Notes: generated by a model not told the origin, from the letters alone. 52,241 nucleotides of DNA from JAHJCW01 sp965369995 (GCA_965369995.1 CBDURO010000010.1:1-52241), one strand, 5' to 3'; positions 41,108 through 52,000 are shown, numbered from the stretch's first letter. Made by a program: numbers and translations.

Positions 41108-44100
41108 TTAAAACATATATCTCAGACCGATCTGCAAACCCCATCTAGAAAATGGACCGGGATCGTCAATAAATGTTTCTTTAACTCCATTGAATTGTAA
41201 TTCCGGCTCCCCATCAACAGTCCAACCACCTGTGTGTTTTAAAGGAGTCGTGGCAAGACCACTCGCTACTTTGCGAACACCCCAATTACTGTTTATGAGA
41301 TTGGCAGCATTTAGCAAATCAACACTAAGTTGAAATGTTCCTAAATTGGTTTTGAAATTATGTAAAACTCTAAGATCAATGTTGCTAAACCAAGGATTGG
41401 TCAAACCATGCCTTTCAGCAATTTCACCGCGATTCTCGTTCAAATATGAATCTTGTTTGATAAAGGCATCTAATTCTTCCCATTGCTGTTGAGCAGTTTT
41501 TAATACATTTCCATCTTGATCTTCAATATCAACAAGATTTATATCATTTTGATTTTCAGGAATATAGATCAAATCATTTCCTCCAACACCATCGCCGTTT
41601 ACATCACCGGCATAGGTGAATGAGTAACGATTTCCACCGGAATAAATATATCTATTCCCTTCTGCCGCTTCAACGAATACACCAATATTTGTTGAATGTG
41701 ATGAGTTCCAATCATGGGTGTAATTTGCTGTACCAATTATACGATGACGGTTGCCAAATTCCGACCAACTCAAATTTGGTTTATTCGGGTCGCCCTGGAC
41801 CGGCTGGCTTTGCCACAATACACTTGCAATCTCCGTTGATTTAAGATTATTCTTAGCTTGCAAATAAGTATATGCCAGACTGGTATTTAATCCCCAATCA
41901 TGTACTTTACGCACTTGTGCTGTAACTGTAAGATTATATCCTTCGTCTGTATTATCAATAACATAAACACCACCATCATCCTCCCACGCTTGTGCAAATT
42001 CATTCCACGTACGATTTAATTGAGCTGTTCCATCCTTTATATAAAAAGGTCTCCCATCTTTTAAATATCTAGCAGGTTTAACTAAATCAGTATTACGCAT
42101 GTAGATCGCATTTAGATCTTTACCATATACAACTTCAAATGTCCCTAATAAACCCATTGGTAGTTTTGAATCAAATGCCAGGTTTGTTGTCCATACTTGA
42201 GGCCATTTGAAATCTTCTACCATAGCATTTAGATCAAATGATTGCTGTAATACAGATTTACCTTCCGCATGTCTATTTTCACCGCTGTCAGTTTCTTGAC
42301 CATTGCTTCCATCACCGGTTATATTTGAATTTGCTCCGGGATTGGATATTACATTGCCGATCCAGACAAATGGTAAGTGTCCAGTAAAGATTCCCGAACC
42401 ACCTCGTACTTGCATTGAACGATCACCTTTTACGTCCCAATTAAAACCAAACCGTGGTGACCACAGTAATTGTGGATCCGGTAACTTGCTTTGATCTACT
42501 TCTTCAGTTTCATCATTTTCATCAAGTAGTGTTAACCCAGTAGAATAGGGATTCTCGACTGGTATAGTATTGTAAATTGGGATATCAACACGTAATCCAA
42601 AGGTTAGATTTAGATTTCTCGAAGCCGTATACTCATCTTGTGCATAAAATGCAAGTTGCCCAACATCTATTAATTCACCCTTGTAAGGTCCAGAGCCAAC
42701 CATGCTGTTAAAATCAACAAAATCAGCACTACCTGGGTCAGCGCCTGTTCTAGTAAAAAAGTTATCCACAGATGAATAGGTGGTGGCACCGAGGAAATCT
42801 AGATATCCTGCTCCTGGGAAGAGCAGATCGAGATCACCCGTAACCATAAATAAACCATGACGGAAGATATTAAATGAATTAAAGAATTTGAACTGTTCAT
42901 AATTCACACCAGCTGTTAAGACGTGTGGACCCATAAAGTAACTGAGATTATCAGTAATTTGCAGTACATCTTGATCAAGTATGTTATGTATCGAGAAAGG
43001 TTCATGTCCAATAGTTGTATAAGTTACTCCATTTTCACCAATTTCAACTGTTGGGAAATCTTCGCTGAATGGTTCGCGGAAATCGCGGAAGCGATTATAA
43101 CTTGCGAAGAAATGATTTGCCATTTTTCCACCAAACATACTGTTTAATTCGAAAGCCAAAGAATGCAAATTGTTGTTAATTGCATAACCAGAATTTTGGA
43201 ATGGCAAACTAGTACTGTTTGGACCACGACCGGTATTGTTAAAACTTAATACAAAACCATGCGGACCTAAATCACGAACAGCATCAAGAAAATTATATCT
43301 TAATGATGCGTTATGTTGATCACTGATATTCCAATCAAGTTTCAAGAGCAACTTATTATTATCAGTATTATTTGTATATCCTTGATATGGACCTGTTTCG
43401 TAACCATAAACATCTTTCATTCTTTTACTGATTGCATCCATCGTAGCAGCGCTAACGCGTGATTCTCCAAATTCAATATTTCCATCATCGTCGGCTACAA
43501 AACTAGAACCTGGATCGTCTTTACGTTCGATTTCGCCGTTGACAAAGAAGAATAGCTTATTGGGAATGATCGGACCACTAAAGGTAAACCCAGTTTGGTT
43601 GTAAAACATATCAGGATTAGCAATTACTTCGTTTCCGCTCACTTTATTACCAATTAACATTTCATTCCGCAGAAATGTGTAAACCGAACCTTTAAATTCA
43701 TTAGTTCCGCTTTTAGTGATTGTGTTAATACCGGCTCCCGTATATCCACCTTCGGTGACTTTAAATGATGCGACTGACACCTGTACTTGTTCCACTGCAT
43801 CAAAGGGAATGGATTCCGCATTGGCTTGACCACCCGGGGCCGGATCATCTAAACCGAATGCATTATTGAAGTATGAACCATCTACGGAAATATTATTGTA
43901 GAGCCAGTTTTTTCCTCCAAAACTAAAGTTGCCATCGCTGCGAGGATCTAAGCGTGTTAAATCACGCGTACTTCTTTTTATGGAAGGCATCTGAGCAACT
44001 TGTAAATCACCGATAAAAGTAGCGGCGCCTGTTCTGTCTGAATTTAGGACATCATCTTGAACTGCTCGTACTTCTACACCTGTCATCTCAATTGCTTCTA

Positions 44101-44437
44101 CTGTTAAAGCGAAGTCAACACTCTGAGTTTGACCTAAAATTAGGTAGATATTCTTTTCCTCTTGTGTGTGATATCCAATGTATGAAACTGTGATTGTGTA
44201 CGGACCACCAACACGCATATTTGGAATTGTGTAAAGTCCACCGTCGCGAACCGAAGTGCCATATTGAGTACCGCTTGGTTCATAATTAACTACAACATTC
44301 GCACCTACAAGTGGATTTCCGTCGGTATCACTGACAAAACCATCGAGGCCGGAAGTTGTAACACCTTGAGCAAATATTATAGATGTAAATAAAATAATAT
44401 TGGCTATAAAGATGTGTAGAGTTCTTTGATATTTCAT
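41108..44437 (-). CDS. Large TonB-dependent receptor, Oar-like
   Basis: This 1109-residue outer-membrane protein has a signal peptide (cleavage near IIFAQGV), a carboxypeptidase-regulatory-like domain (about 27-115, LDGFVSDTDGNPLVGANVVV), a plug (about 120-260, KRSTRDLTRLDPRSDGNFSF, AGINTITKSGTNEFKG) and a very long barrel ending in GLRYMF, with the terminal aromatic expected of a barrel. The plug pattern is that of Oar-type receptors, which in several Gram-negatives move large substrates or proteins. A calcium-binding-like DVNGDGVGGNDLIYI lies near residue 950. AAGGAG stands six bases before the ATG. A 265-base gap on its upstream side carries its promoter and a terminator from the cyd operon. 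Confidence 0.93.
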   Translation of the reverse strand: MKYQRTLHIFIANIILFTSIIFAQGVTTSGLDGFVSDTDGNPLVGANVVVNYEPSGTQYGTSVRDGGLYTIPNMRVGGPYTITVSYIGYHTQEEKNIYLILGQTQSVDFALTVEAIEMTGVEVRAVQDDVLNSDRTGAATFIGDLQVAQMPSIKRSTRDLTRLDPRSDGNFSFGGKNWLYNNISVDGSYFNNAFGLDDPAPGGQANAESIPFDAVEQVQVSVASFKVTEGGYTGAGINTITKSGTNEFKGSVYTFLRNEMLIGNKVSGNEVIANPDMFYNQTGFTFSGPIIPNKLFFFVNGEIERKDDPGSSFVADDDGNIEFGESRVSAATMDAISKRMKDVYGYETGPYQGYTNNTDNNKLLLKLDWNISDQHNASLRYNFLDAVRDLGPHGFVLSFNNTGRGPNSTSLPFQNSGYAINNNLHSLAFELNSMFGGKMANHFFASYNRFRDFREPFSEDFPTVEIGENGVTYTTIGHEPFSIHNILDQDVLQITDNLSYFMGPHVLTAGVNYEQFKFFNSFNIFRHGLFMVTGDLDLLFPGAGYLDFLGATTYSSVDNFFTRTGADPGSADFVDFNSMVGSGPYKGELIDVGQLAFYAQDEYTASRNLNLTFGLRVDIPIYNTIPVENPYSTGLTLLDENDETEEVDQSKLPDPQLLWSPRFGFNWDVKGDRSMQVRGGSGIFTGHLPFVWIGNVISNPGANSNITGDGSNGQETDSGENRHAEGKSVLQQSFDLNAMVEDFKWPQVWTTNLAFDSKLPMGLLGTFEVVYGKDLNAIYMRNTDLVKPARYLKDGRPFYIKDGTAQLNRTWNEFAQAWEDDGGVYVIDNTDEGYNLTVTAQVRKVHDWGLNTSLAYTYLQAKNNLKSTEIASVLWQSQPVQGDPNKPNLSWSEFGNRHRIIGTANYTHDWNSSHSTNIGVFVEAAEGNRYIYSGGNRYSFTYAGDVNGDGVGGNDLIYIPENQNDINLVDIEDQDGNVLKTAQQQWEELDAFIKQDSYLNENRGEIAERHGLTNPWFSNIDLRVLHNFKTNLGTFQLSVDLLNAANLINSNWGVRKVASGLATTPLKHTGGWTVDGEPELQFNGVKETFIDDPGPFSRWGLQIGLRYMF

Positions 44438-44643
44438 ATAAACTCCTTGCTGTGACTAGTAAATTTTATAACCAATGAAAAGGGACATTGGTTATAATTC
44501 GATGTAAACTTAATTGCTAATTGTTATAATTCAAAATGCAAATACCAGGAAATTGGAAAAAGTTTAATGCATATAATCTGTATATATTTAATTATGAATA
44601 ATATAAAATTTTGTAAATGATTAAAATAATTTTTTTCTTTATA

Positions 44644-44680
44644 AAAAAAAGCCCTCGATATTTTATCAAAGGCTTTTTTT
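44644..44680. terminator. Terminator at the end of the cydAB operon
   Basis: AAAAAAAGCC (44644-44653) pairs with GGCTTTTTTT (44671-44680), with an inner GATA/TATC stem across a small internal loop. It lies 23 bases beyond the stop of the 35-residue ORF on the minus strand, which supports that ORF as the last gene of the operon. The remaining gap up to the receptor start (44438-44643) is A/T-rich, and I see nothing further in it. Confidence 0.85.
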
Positions 44681-44702
44681 ATTTTAATTACATACAAAAC
44701 AA

Positions 44703-44810
44703 TTAATCAATATATTTCATTCGTTTTATGAAGTATTTTATTAATTGATAAGTAACAATTATTAATATAGGCAAGCTTATTAACCATAATACAGCTTCTA
44801 AATAATTCAT
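44703..44810 (-). CDS. 35-residue membrane peptide, candidate cytochrome bd small subunit
   Basis: Directly downstream of cydB, an ORF from ATG 44810 to TAA 44703 encodes 35 residues: a polar start (MNYLEA), one hydrophobic helix (VLWLISLPILIIVTYQLI) and a basic tail (KYFIKRMKYID). AAGGA lies about eight bases before the ATG, and cydB ends 16 bases upstream. Size, single helix, position and the terminator right after it match CydX/CydS-type accessory subunits (about 30-40 residues) that stabilise the haem sites of cytochrome bd. Sequence identity to known CydX cannot be judged here, and a W near the N-terminus is the only clear similarity. Confidence 0.6.
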   Translation of the reverse strand: MNYLEAVLWLISLPILIIVTYQLIKYFIKRMKYID

Positions 44811-44826
44811 ATTATTATCCTTAATT

Positions 44827-45981
44827 TTAATATTTCATTGGATCATTAGCTATATCTGCTTCACTAACTTTTCGGGCACTTAGCATCCTCCATGTATACC
44901 AAATGTATGCTATTACAAACGGTACTAAAAGTGAAACATAACTCATAACAGTAAGTGTATATTTACTCGAAGATGAGTTTTCAATAGTTAGCGAACTCTG
45001 TAGATCAAATGTCGAAGGATAAAATGCTGTATTATTAAATCCTGCTAACAGAAAAATTGAAAACACAGTCAAAAATGTTCCTAATCCGGCAAACCATATT
45101 CCCTTGCTAGATGATTTGAAAGCTCCAAGGAATATTCCATACAAGACACCAAGGACTCCAATCAAAAACATTATCAGTACAACTGGCATTTCGATTAAAT
45201 TATGAAAATATTTGAAATTTTCCATAAATACTTCTTTTGTTACAGGATTAACTGCAAAACCATCCTTTGTTAGAACTAATCCAACAAATAACAGGAAAAA
45301 TACCAAGAATGGAATCGAGCATTTTTTTAATAGCTTTGAAGCTCTTTTTACTAAACTATTGTTATTAATATTATTTATAAAATAGAGCAATCCCAACACA
45401 CGGGCAAGGAATAGTATCGCTAATCCCAAACTGATGTTAGTAATATTAAAAGCAGCTTCTAAACCGTGTGTACGTGTTTCCCATCGTGATATAACGGGAT
45501 TCGAGACATCAAGTATATTCATCCTATTAACAGAGAATTCTGATCCGGTGAAAAATGTACCAACAGCCGTACCAATTAATACAGTAGCTAATACGCCATT
45601 AATTATCAGAAATATATCATATGTTTTAGTTCCTAATAGATTATTCGCTTTTGAGCGATATTCATATGATACTGCTTGCAATATGAAACTAAATAATATA
45701 ATCATCCAAACCCAATATGCTCCGCCAAAGCTCGTTGAATAGAATAGTGGAAATGACGCAAAAAAGGCACCACCGAATGTAACTAATGTGGTAAATGTAA
45801 GATCCCACTTTCGACCAATTGAATTAATTAAAACCGATCTTTCTTTTTGATTTCTTGCTAATTGCCACACTAAAGTTTGTCCACCCTGTACGAACATCAT
45901 AAACACAAGAGCAGCTCCTAAAACTGATATAATTATCCACCAGTATTGTTGTAATGTGATATATGAAAGATTATTAAACAT
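44827..45981 (-). CDS. cydB: Cytochrome bd ubiquinol oxidase subunit II
   Basis: This 384-residue membrane protein is subunit II of the cytochrome bd quinol oxidase, which reduces oxygen at high affinity. About nine helices are present; the start (LQQYWWIIISVLGAALVFMMFVQGGQTLVWQLARN) and the end (SYVSLLVPFVIAYIWYTWRMLSARKVSEADI) are typical of CydB. It begins with a strong AAGGAGG ribosome site and overlaps cydA by eight bases. Bacteroidota CydB usually shows the same 380-residue length. Together with subunit I it would support respiration or oxygen protection in a microaerobic cell. Confidence 0.95.
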   Translation of the reverse strand: MFNNLSYITLQQYWWIIISVLGAALVFMMFVQGGQTLVWQLARNQKERSVLINSIGRKWDLTFTTLVTFGGAFFASFPLFYSTSFGGAYWVWMIILFSFILQAVSYEYRSKANNLLGTKTYDIFLIINGVLATVLIGTAVGTFFTGSEFSVNRMNILDVSNPVISRWETRTHGLEAAFNITNISLGLAILFLARVLGLLYFINNINNNSLVKRASKLLKKCSIPFLVFFLLFVGLVLTKDGFAVNPVTKEVFMENFKYFHNLIEMPVVLIMFLIGVLGVLYGIFLGAFKSSSKGIWFAGLGTFLTVFSIFLLAGFNNTAFYPSTFDLQSSLTIENSSSSKYTLTVMSYVSLLVPFVIAYIWYTWRMLSARKVSEADIANDPMKY

Positions 45982-47503
45982 TATTACCTCCTTCCTCAGG
46001 ACCTACTTTAATCTGGGTAAACATTATTTTTATTTCAGCTATTAACAAAACAGTAAATAATGTTAAGAAAATAAAAAATGTAGTTTGGACAGAACCAACA
46101 CCTAAATTTGATGTTGCCATTGTTACCGGCAATATATCTTGTATTGTCCATGGTTGGCGACCAACTTCAGCTACTACCCATCCAAGCATTGTAGCAATGT
46201 ATCCCAATAAAATTGACCAGACCGAAATCCTCAATAAAAATCTATTATTTTCTAATTTATCTTTAATACTTGCATATAACAACCATGCAAACAAAAAAGC
46301 AAAAAATGATCCAAGAATAACCATTATATGAAATGAATAAAATACTATTGGCACATTCGGAATTACTTCCTCTTTTTTCTCAAAGTATCCATAGCCAAAA
46401 TGTTCATAATTCGATTCAAATTCAACTGATTTTTCCGCAGCCAATTCGCTATTATTTTCGTTTTTGGCTATTCTATAATCCGCTAAAGCATTAATAGCAT
46501 TTTTACCTTTCTGCATCCGTGCTTCTGTTGAGAGAATACCATATTCCTGATTTCCATTGACTATATCATTAACACCGGGAACAAAAGCATTTACATCTCT
46601 GGTACAGAGCCATGATAACATGCTAGGAACTTTAATTCCGACAACCTTTCTTTTACTATCTTTGCCAACTATAATACCAACGACTACTAAATCAGCATTG
46701 GTTTCACCATCATAAAGACCTTCCATAGCAGCAAGTTTCATTGGTTGTGTTTGAGAAACATCATTAGCAGAACCATCGCCTGTCAATCCCACAAAACCAA
46801 TTGACAGTAATCCGAAAATTGATGCAATTAAAATGCTTTTCTTTGCGAAATCAATATGACGTTTTTTTAACAGAAACCAAGCACTTATTGCTACTACGAA
46901 TAATGCACCTATTACGTATGCTTGACTAACCGTATGCAGAAATTTATGTACCGCTGTAGATGATAAAGCTACTTCGAAAAAGTTAGCCATTTCATTTCTG
47001 ACAGTATCAGGATTAAATTTCATCCCAACCGGATTTTGCATCCATGCATTAGCAATTAATATCCAAAGAGCAGATAAATTTGATCCAACTGCAACCAACC
47101 ATGATGACATCATATGAAATTTTTTACTTACTCTTTCCCATCCAAAAAACATTACTGCAATAAATGTTGATTCTAGAAAGAAAGCAAGAATCGCTTCAAT
47201 TGCTAATGGTGCTCCAAAAATATCACCCATAAACCAAGAATAATTTGACCAATTTGTACCAAATTGAAATTCAAGAATAATTCCTGTTGCTACTCCAATT
47301 GCAAAATTTATTCCGAATAGCTTCATCCAAAATTTTGTCATATTCTTCCATTTTAGATCACCGGTTTTGTAATAGATTGTATGCATAAATGCTACAATGA
47401 ATGATAAACCAAGTGTCAACGGAACAAAAATCCAATGGTAAAGAGCGGTAAGAGCAAATTGCGCTCGCGACCAATCGACCAATGCTAAATTGAATTCAGC
47501 CAT
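45974..47503 (-). CDS. cydA: Cytochrome bd ubiquinol oxidase subunit I
   Basis: This 509-residue subunit carries all three haems. Axial ligands align well with E. coli CydA: H23 (E. coli H19, haem b595/d), H190 in HKFLHTV (H186, haem b558) and M394 in SFHIMV (M393). GRQPW lies at 448-452. The loop between helices 6 and 7 (about 250-380), the quinol-binding Q-loop, is long and holds a family-specific insert rich in charged residues (TEARMQKGKNAINALADY). AGAGGT precedes the ATG. The DUF4492 gene lies nine bases upstream, so the operon begins with that small protein. Confidence 0.96.
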   Translation of the reverse strand: MAEFNLALVDWSRAQFALTALYHWIFVPLTLGLSFIVAFMHTIYYKTGDLKWKNMTKFWMKLFGINFAIGVATGIILEFQFGTNWSNYSWFMGDIFGAPLAIEAILAFFLESTFIAVMFFGWERVSKKFHMMSSWLVAVGSNLSALWILIANAWMQNPVGMKFNPDTVRNEMANFFEVALSSTAVHKFLHTVSQAYVIGALFVVAISAWFLLKKRHIDFAKKSILIASIFGLLSIGFVGLTGDGSANDVSQTQPMKLAAMEGLYDGETNADLVVVGIIVGKDSKRKVVGIKVPSMLSWLCTRDVNAFVPGVNDIVNGNQEYGILSTEARMQKGKNAINALADYRIAKNENNSELAAEKSVEFESNYEHFGYGYFEKKEEVIPNVPIVFYSFHIMVILGSFFAFLFAWLLYASIKDKLENNRFLLRISVWSILLGYIATMLGWVVAEVGRQPWTIQDILPVTMATSNLGVGSVQTTFFIFLTLFTVLLIAEIKIMFTQIKVGPEEGGNNV

Positions 47504-47512
47504 ATTTACCTC

Positions 47513-47722
47513 TTATGTTATTTGTTTTAGAATGTATTCGCTTTTATCTTTATCGTTGTCGAATTTATTATCAAGAAAATCTTGAAAGAAAAATATCTTA
47601 AGAATAGCAAACATGATAAATAGTTTTATTAATATAACTACCCAAAGTCTTACACCTAGCTTTTCTAAATTCTTAAACCCGTTAATATAAAATTTTGCTA
47701 TATTTTTAATAATATTTATCAT
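47513..47722 (-). CDS. DUF4492 small membrane protein, cyd operon leader gene
   Basis: This 69-residue protein matches the DUF4492 family: FYINGFKNLEKLGVRLWVVILIKLFIMFAILKIFFFQDFL, a single amphipathic-plus-membrane helix, then an acidic tail (DNDKDKSEYILKQIT). The family is found just upstream of cydA in Bacteroidota and Campylobacterota. Its role is unproven; an accessory subunit or assembly factor of cytochrome bd is plausible. It begins at ATG 47722 and ends nine bases before cydA. A promoter-like sequence and a direct repeat precede it. Confidence 0.85.
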   Translation of the reverse strand: MINIIKNIAKFYINGFKNLEKLGVRLWVVILIKLFIMFAILKIFFFQDFLDNKFDNDKDKSEYILKQIT

Positions 47723-47738
47723 TTGAATATATACAAAT

Positions 47739-47775
47739 ATAATACAATTTAATAATAGTATACCAAAATAGTATA
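47739..47775 (-). promoter_or_regulatory. Promoter and direct repeats upstream of the cyd operon
   Basis: On the minus strand, TTGGTA (plus 47761-47766) and TATTAT (plus 47739-47744) are 16 bases apart, suiting -35 and -10 elements. AATAGTATA occurs twice (47754-47762 and 47767-47775) with a 13-base period, bracketing the -35. This could be a regulator site, for example for oxygen control; no motif of FNR, Rex or ArcA is recognisable. Confidence 0.4.
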
Positions 47776-47800
47776 ATTTAATTTGTCGATTTCATCTATT

Positions 47801-49021
47801 CTATTTTTCGCAATTCATTTTATATATAAAAAATATTGAACACACAATAATCAACATAAACATTATCAAAAAAGGAGTAAATCCGTAGAGTTTAATTATT
47901 TGACCTCCAATCAACGGGAAAATTGCAGGGATTATACTTCCGGCACCTGCAATTCCTGTATAAAGTGCTCTGTTAGAATTGTCAGATATTTCCAAAAGTA
48001 CTCCATTGAGTGAGATACTGTATACTGTGTAAATGATACCACCTAGAAAAAATATCGTTGTAAACGATGGAATAGTTTTAGAGAAGATAATGATCATTGG
48101 GATTAGCAATACTAAAAATGTATTGGTGTATAATAAATATCTGTATTTATAGCGTCCAGCGATGATAAACAGGAAAAAACCCATCAATACTCCTCCCACT
48201 ACCTTAAATAATAGATATATTCCTGTTTCAGCGCTTTGAGCAAAGAAATTTTCTTTTGCATATAACATTACAAAAGGCAATAATGTTAAACTCACTCCCA
48301 TTGTATTTATAAAGCCAAGAAAATATTTTAAACGTGTGTTTTTGTTTAATTCATTTTTTATAAGTACAAAAAACTCTCTAATGCCTTTTATTTCCATTTT
48401 TGAGGGAACAGTTTCTTTCACCTGCCAAAAACCCAATGACGCAATCAATAATGCAACAAATGCAATAAAATACATATAGGCATAACTATTTGGGTATTGG
48501 TGAGATGCTAATATTTGTCTCGCAACTAGCGATGAAAAGAATAGAATAATTCCACTGATTACCAGTTTTAATGAAAAAAATTGTTTACGTGACGATTGGA
48601 TTATAGATTTTCCCAATATATCTGTATAACTTATATTTGCAAATGCACCACCCACAGAGAAGATCGTTAAGAATAGTAAAATCACCCATACTATATAAGA
48701 ACCGGTAATATTGCATGAGAATATTAGAATAATACCCAGTACTAATAATGATAATATTCTGGAATTTATACCCAGCAATAAAAACTTCTTTTTGAATGAG
48801 TAATTACTAATAAACGGCGCAAATAACAACTGTGTTAAACTAGATCCGCCAAACATAATTGCTGTCATTATTCCAATATGAACGGCACTTCCACCGGCCT
48901 CCACAATCATAGAAGGTATCACAGTATCAATATCTATAAAGTTTTGTGCAAATGCCAGGAATGCTGCATGAAATAAAAATGACCAGTAATTATGTTTTGA
49001 TGTCTTACTAGATAATGACAT
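47801..49021 (-). CDS. Major facilitator superfamily transporter (second subtype)
   Basis: This 406-residue protein has 12 predicted helices. The N-terminal half begins NYWSFLFHAAFLAFAQNFIDIDTVIPSMIVEAGGSAVHIGIM, and a short central loop (VKETVPSKMEIKGIREF, about 203-219) divides the halves. An aspartate pair (DIDTVI) in helix 1 is unusual for sugar-type MFS members. Substrate is not assignable. It lies between the cyd operon and the RND pump gene on the same strand, with a hairpin terminator of the pump gene upstream, so it probably has its own promoter. Confidence 0.87.
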   Translation of the reverse strand: MSLSSKTSKHNYWSFLFHAAFLAFAQNFIDIDTVIPSMIVEAGGSAVHIGIMTAIMFGGSSLTQLLFAPFISNYSFKKKFLLLGINSRILSLLVLGIILIFSCNITGSYIVWVILLFLTIFSVGGAFANISYTDILGKSIIQSSRKQFFSLKLVISGIILFFSSLVARQILASHQYPNSYAYMYFIAFVALLIASLGFWQVKETVPSKMEIKGIREFFVLIKNELNKNTRLKYFLGFINTMGVSLTLLPFVMLYAKENFFAQSAETGIYLLFKVVGGVLMGFFLFIIAGRYKYRYLLYTNTFLVLLIPMIIIFSKTIPSFTTIFFLGGIIYTVYSISLNGVLLEISDNSNRALYTGIAGAGSIIPAIFPLIGGQIIKLYGFTPFLIMFMLIIVCSIFFIYKMNCEK

Positions 49022-49052
49022 TATTTATTACGGTAAATTACTAAAACCAAAT

Positions 49053-49074
49053 CGTATTATTCTCGAATAATACG
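49053..49074 (-). terminator. Hairpin after the RND efflux gene
   Basis: CGTATTATT (49053-49061) and AATAATACG (49066-49074) form a perfect 9-bp stem with a CTCG loop. On the minus strand it is followed by ATTTGGTTTT, and it lies just beyond the stop codon of the RND gene. It is a weak, A/T-rich terminator. Confidence 0.5.
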
Positions 49075-49082
49075 TTTATAGA

Positions 49083-52000
49083 TTAAATTAAATTATTAAC
49101 ATTTAATTCTAGTACTGCTCTTTCAACTGATTCCCTACTAGGCATATTTCCGGTTTTAAACTTCTCAATTTGACGTTTAATGGAATTGACAATAACTAAC
49201 AAAACTGGAAGTACCAATAGCGTTAGAAAAGTAGCAACAATAACTCCATACGCAACCGAAATAGCCATTGGAACAATATGTTGAGCATCAGGATCATTAG
49301 CTATTATCAATGGAAACAATCCTGCCATTGTAGTAAGGGAAGTCAATACAATTGGGCGAAATCGAGAGCTACCGGCATGTATTACCGCATCCATAAATTT
49401 TTCTTCGTCTCGCAAATATCTATTTAGAGTGTTAATTAACACAATAGAATCGTTCACAATTATTCCAAGTAATGCCAATATACCAAAATATGATGGCATA
49501 TCTATCGCCACACCGTGGATTGCGTGCCCCCAACCTAATCCTATAAAACCGAGCGGAACCATACCGAATATTAGCAGTGCTTGCAGAAATGATCTAAACG
49601 TTAATGATATGACGGCAAATAGTAGAACTAATATTACCGGAAAGATTATTTTCAATGAACCCATTAACTCAGTCATCCTTTCCTGTCGTCCACCAAAATA
49701 ATACTGAATACTTGGATATTTCGATTTAATTTTTGGGAGAATTACAGTTTCTAGTTCACTTTTAATATCAGCGATATTCACTGATTTATCAATGGCATCC
49801 GCTTCAACAGTAATTGCTCGACGTCCGTTCAAATGGTTAATTGAAGTAAGATTTCTCTCGAACGTTAATACTGCTATTTCATTTAATGGTATAGATAATC
49901 CTTTCGCCGTCCGGATTCTCATTTCTTCAAGATTTCCTATTGTTGCTCTATCTTCCTTATCATACCTGACCCAAATTCTTACTTCATCTAATCCACGATT
50001 TATTCTTTGAACTTCAGCGCCAAAAAAACCACTTCGGACTTGGTTCATAACTTCCTGAAGGTTTAATCCTAGGAGAAAAGCTTTGTCTTTAAGTACGATC
50101 TTTATTTCTCTCATACCTATCTGATTATTATCGATAACATTTTTTAATTCAGATAATTGCTCAAGTTCATATTTAAGGTCTGTTAGTGCTCCATTTAACT
50201 CTTCAAAATTATTGCTAAGCAAGGAAACTGATACCGGTTTACCAAAATGACTTTGTTCAACGTAATTAACTCTCAATGCTTCTGGAACTAAACCCACTTC
50301 TTTTCGCAAAGCGTTGGAAAAATCGGTAGAAATAAAGGATCTTTCTTTAGTGTTTATCAAATTTACATTAATTGATCCGGTACTTGATGATGTAATACTT
50401 TTTACTATACTTGTAACAACGGGTTTGCCCTCTTTCTTGTTAAACTTATCGCCTACTTTCTTTGCTGATGATTCAATTCTATCCAATACTTCTAATGTTA
50501 GCTTTTCAGGAGTACCCGGAGGAAGCTCAACACTGACATTGGCATAATTCACATTTCTAAATCCGCCTGAACCCATTTTAATAATCCCGCCAGTAACAGC
50601 ACCTATCGTAATAAAAAATAATCCGGCGACAATCGTGAGAGTTAATAATTTATTATTGATCGCACCCCTTAGCACTGGCGTATAATACTTATCTCTAAAG
50701 TTCATCGTTGACTTTGTCATATATCTTTCGAAACGAGACTTTTTGCTATCTTTAGCCATATTCTTAGAATGAGCGATATGAGCAGGTAAGATCAATGCAC
50801 CTTCTATTAGTGAAATAGTCAATGTTGCTATCACAACAAACGCCATTTCTCGGAATAATTGTCCGAAGATACCTTCGACCAATAGCATTGATGTAAAAGC
50901 TATAATCGTTGTTAAAACTGCTGCGAATACAGCAGGTATTACTTCTAGTGTACCATCTATTGCTGCCCGTACAGGCTTTTTGCCTTTTTCATAGTGTTGA
51001 TAAATATTTTCACCAATAACAATACCATCATCTACAAGAATACCGATAACTAGGATCATGCCGAATAATGACATTCTGTTAAGTGTTAAACCGTATATGG
51101 ACGCCAGAAAAAACATTCCCATGAATGATAGCGGTATTGAGATTGCCACCCAAAATGATAAACTCTTATTTAGGAATATTGTTAAGAATATCATAACAAA
51201 AAGAAATCCTAACATTCCATTATTTAATAAAATCCGCTGCATCGTTTTAACGCCCACTGATTCATCATTAATAATGGTAGTTTGAACAACATCATTCTGA
51301 GCATTAAATACATTAATATATTCTTTTACAGAATCAGTGATCTGTATAATATCCTCACTTGCCGTGTACTGTACACTGATCAAAACCGCAGGTTTCCCAT
51401 CTACAAAGACACGATTAGGATCTTCTGACCATTTATCTCTTACATTAGCTACATCGCCCAACCTAACAATAGCTCCCTTATTAGATGTTCTTAAAATGAT
51501 ATCTTTAAGATCATTTGCATAAAATTGCTTCTGCTTAGTCCTAATAAATAATTCTTCATTTTCTCCACGAATTGTGCCTCCAGTGAGATCAATGTTAGCA
51601 GTTCTAATCGCATTAGCAACTTCATCGAAACTAATATTGTAAGCTCTCAAATCGGATTCACGGAATGCTATTTCGATTTCCTCTTCAGGGAATCCACTGA
51701 TAGTTAACTTACTAATGCCCGGAATTTGCCTTAAGTCATCTTCAATTGCTCTGGCTTTATTTTTTAATATTTTAAGATCCACCGAACCGCTTATCATAAA
51801 ATCAATGGCTCTTGATCTAAACTCCCACTTGCTTACATTAGCCGGCTCCATACCTGTTGGAAACGAATTGATAGCATCTACAGCATTTCGGACATCTTGT
51901 AATACCAAATCTGTATTATATCCACTTATAACTTCAATCGTGGCTCTACCAAAATTTTCTTGCGAAGTTGAACTTATTTTTTTTATACCTGAAACACCCC

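Noticed and set aside
45434..45742. 102-residue plus-strand ORF opposite cydB
   Set aside because: It is the antisense shadow of a well-supported membrane protein gene.
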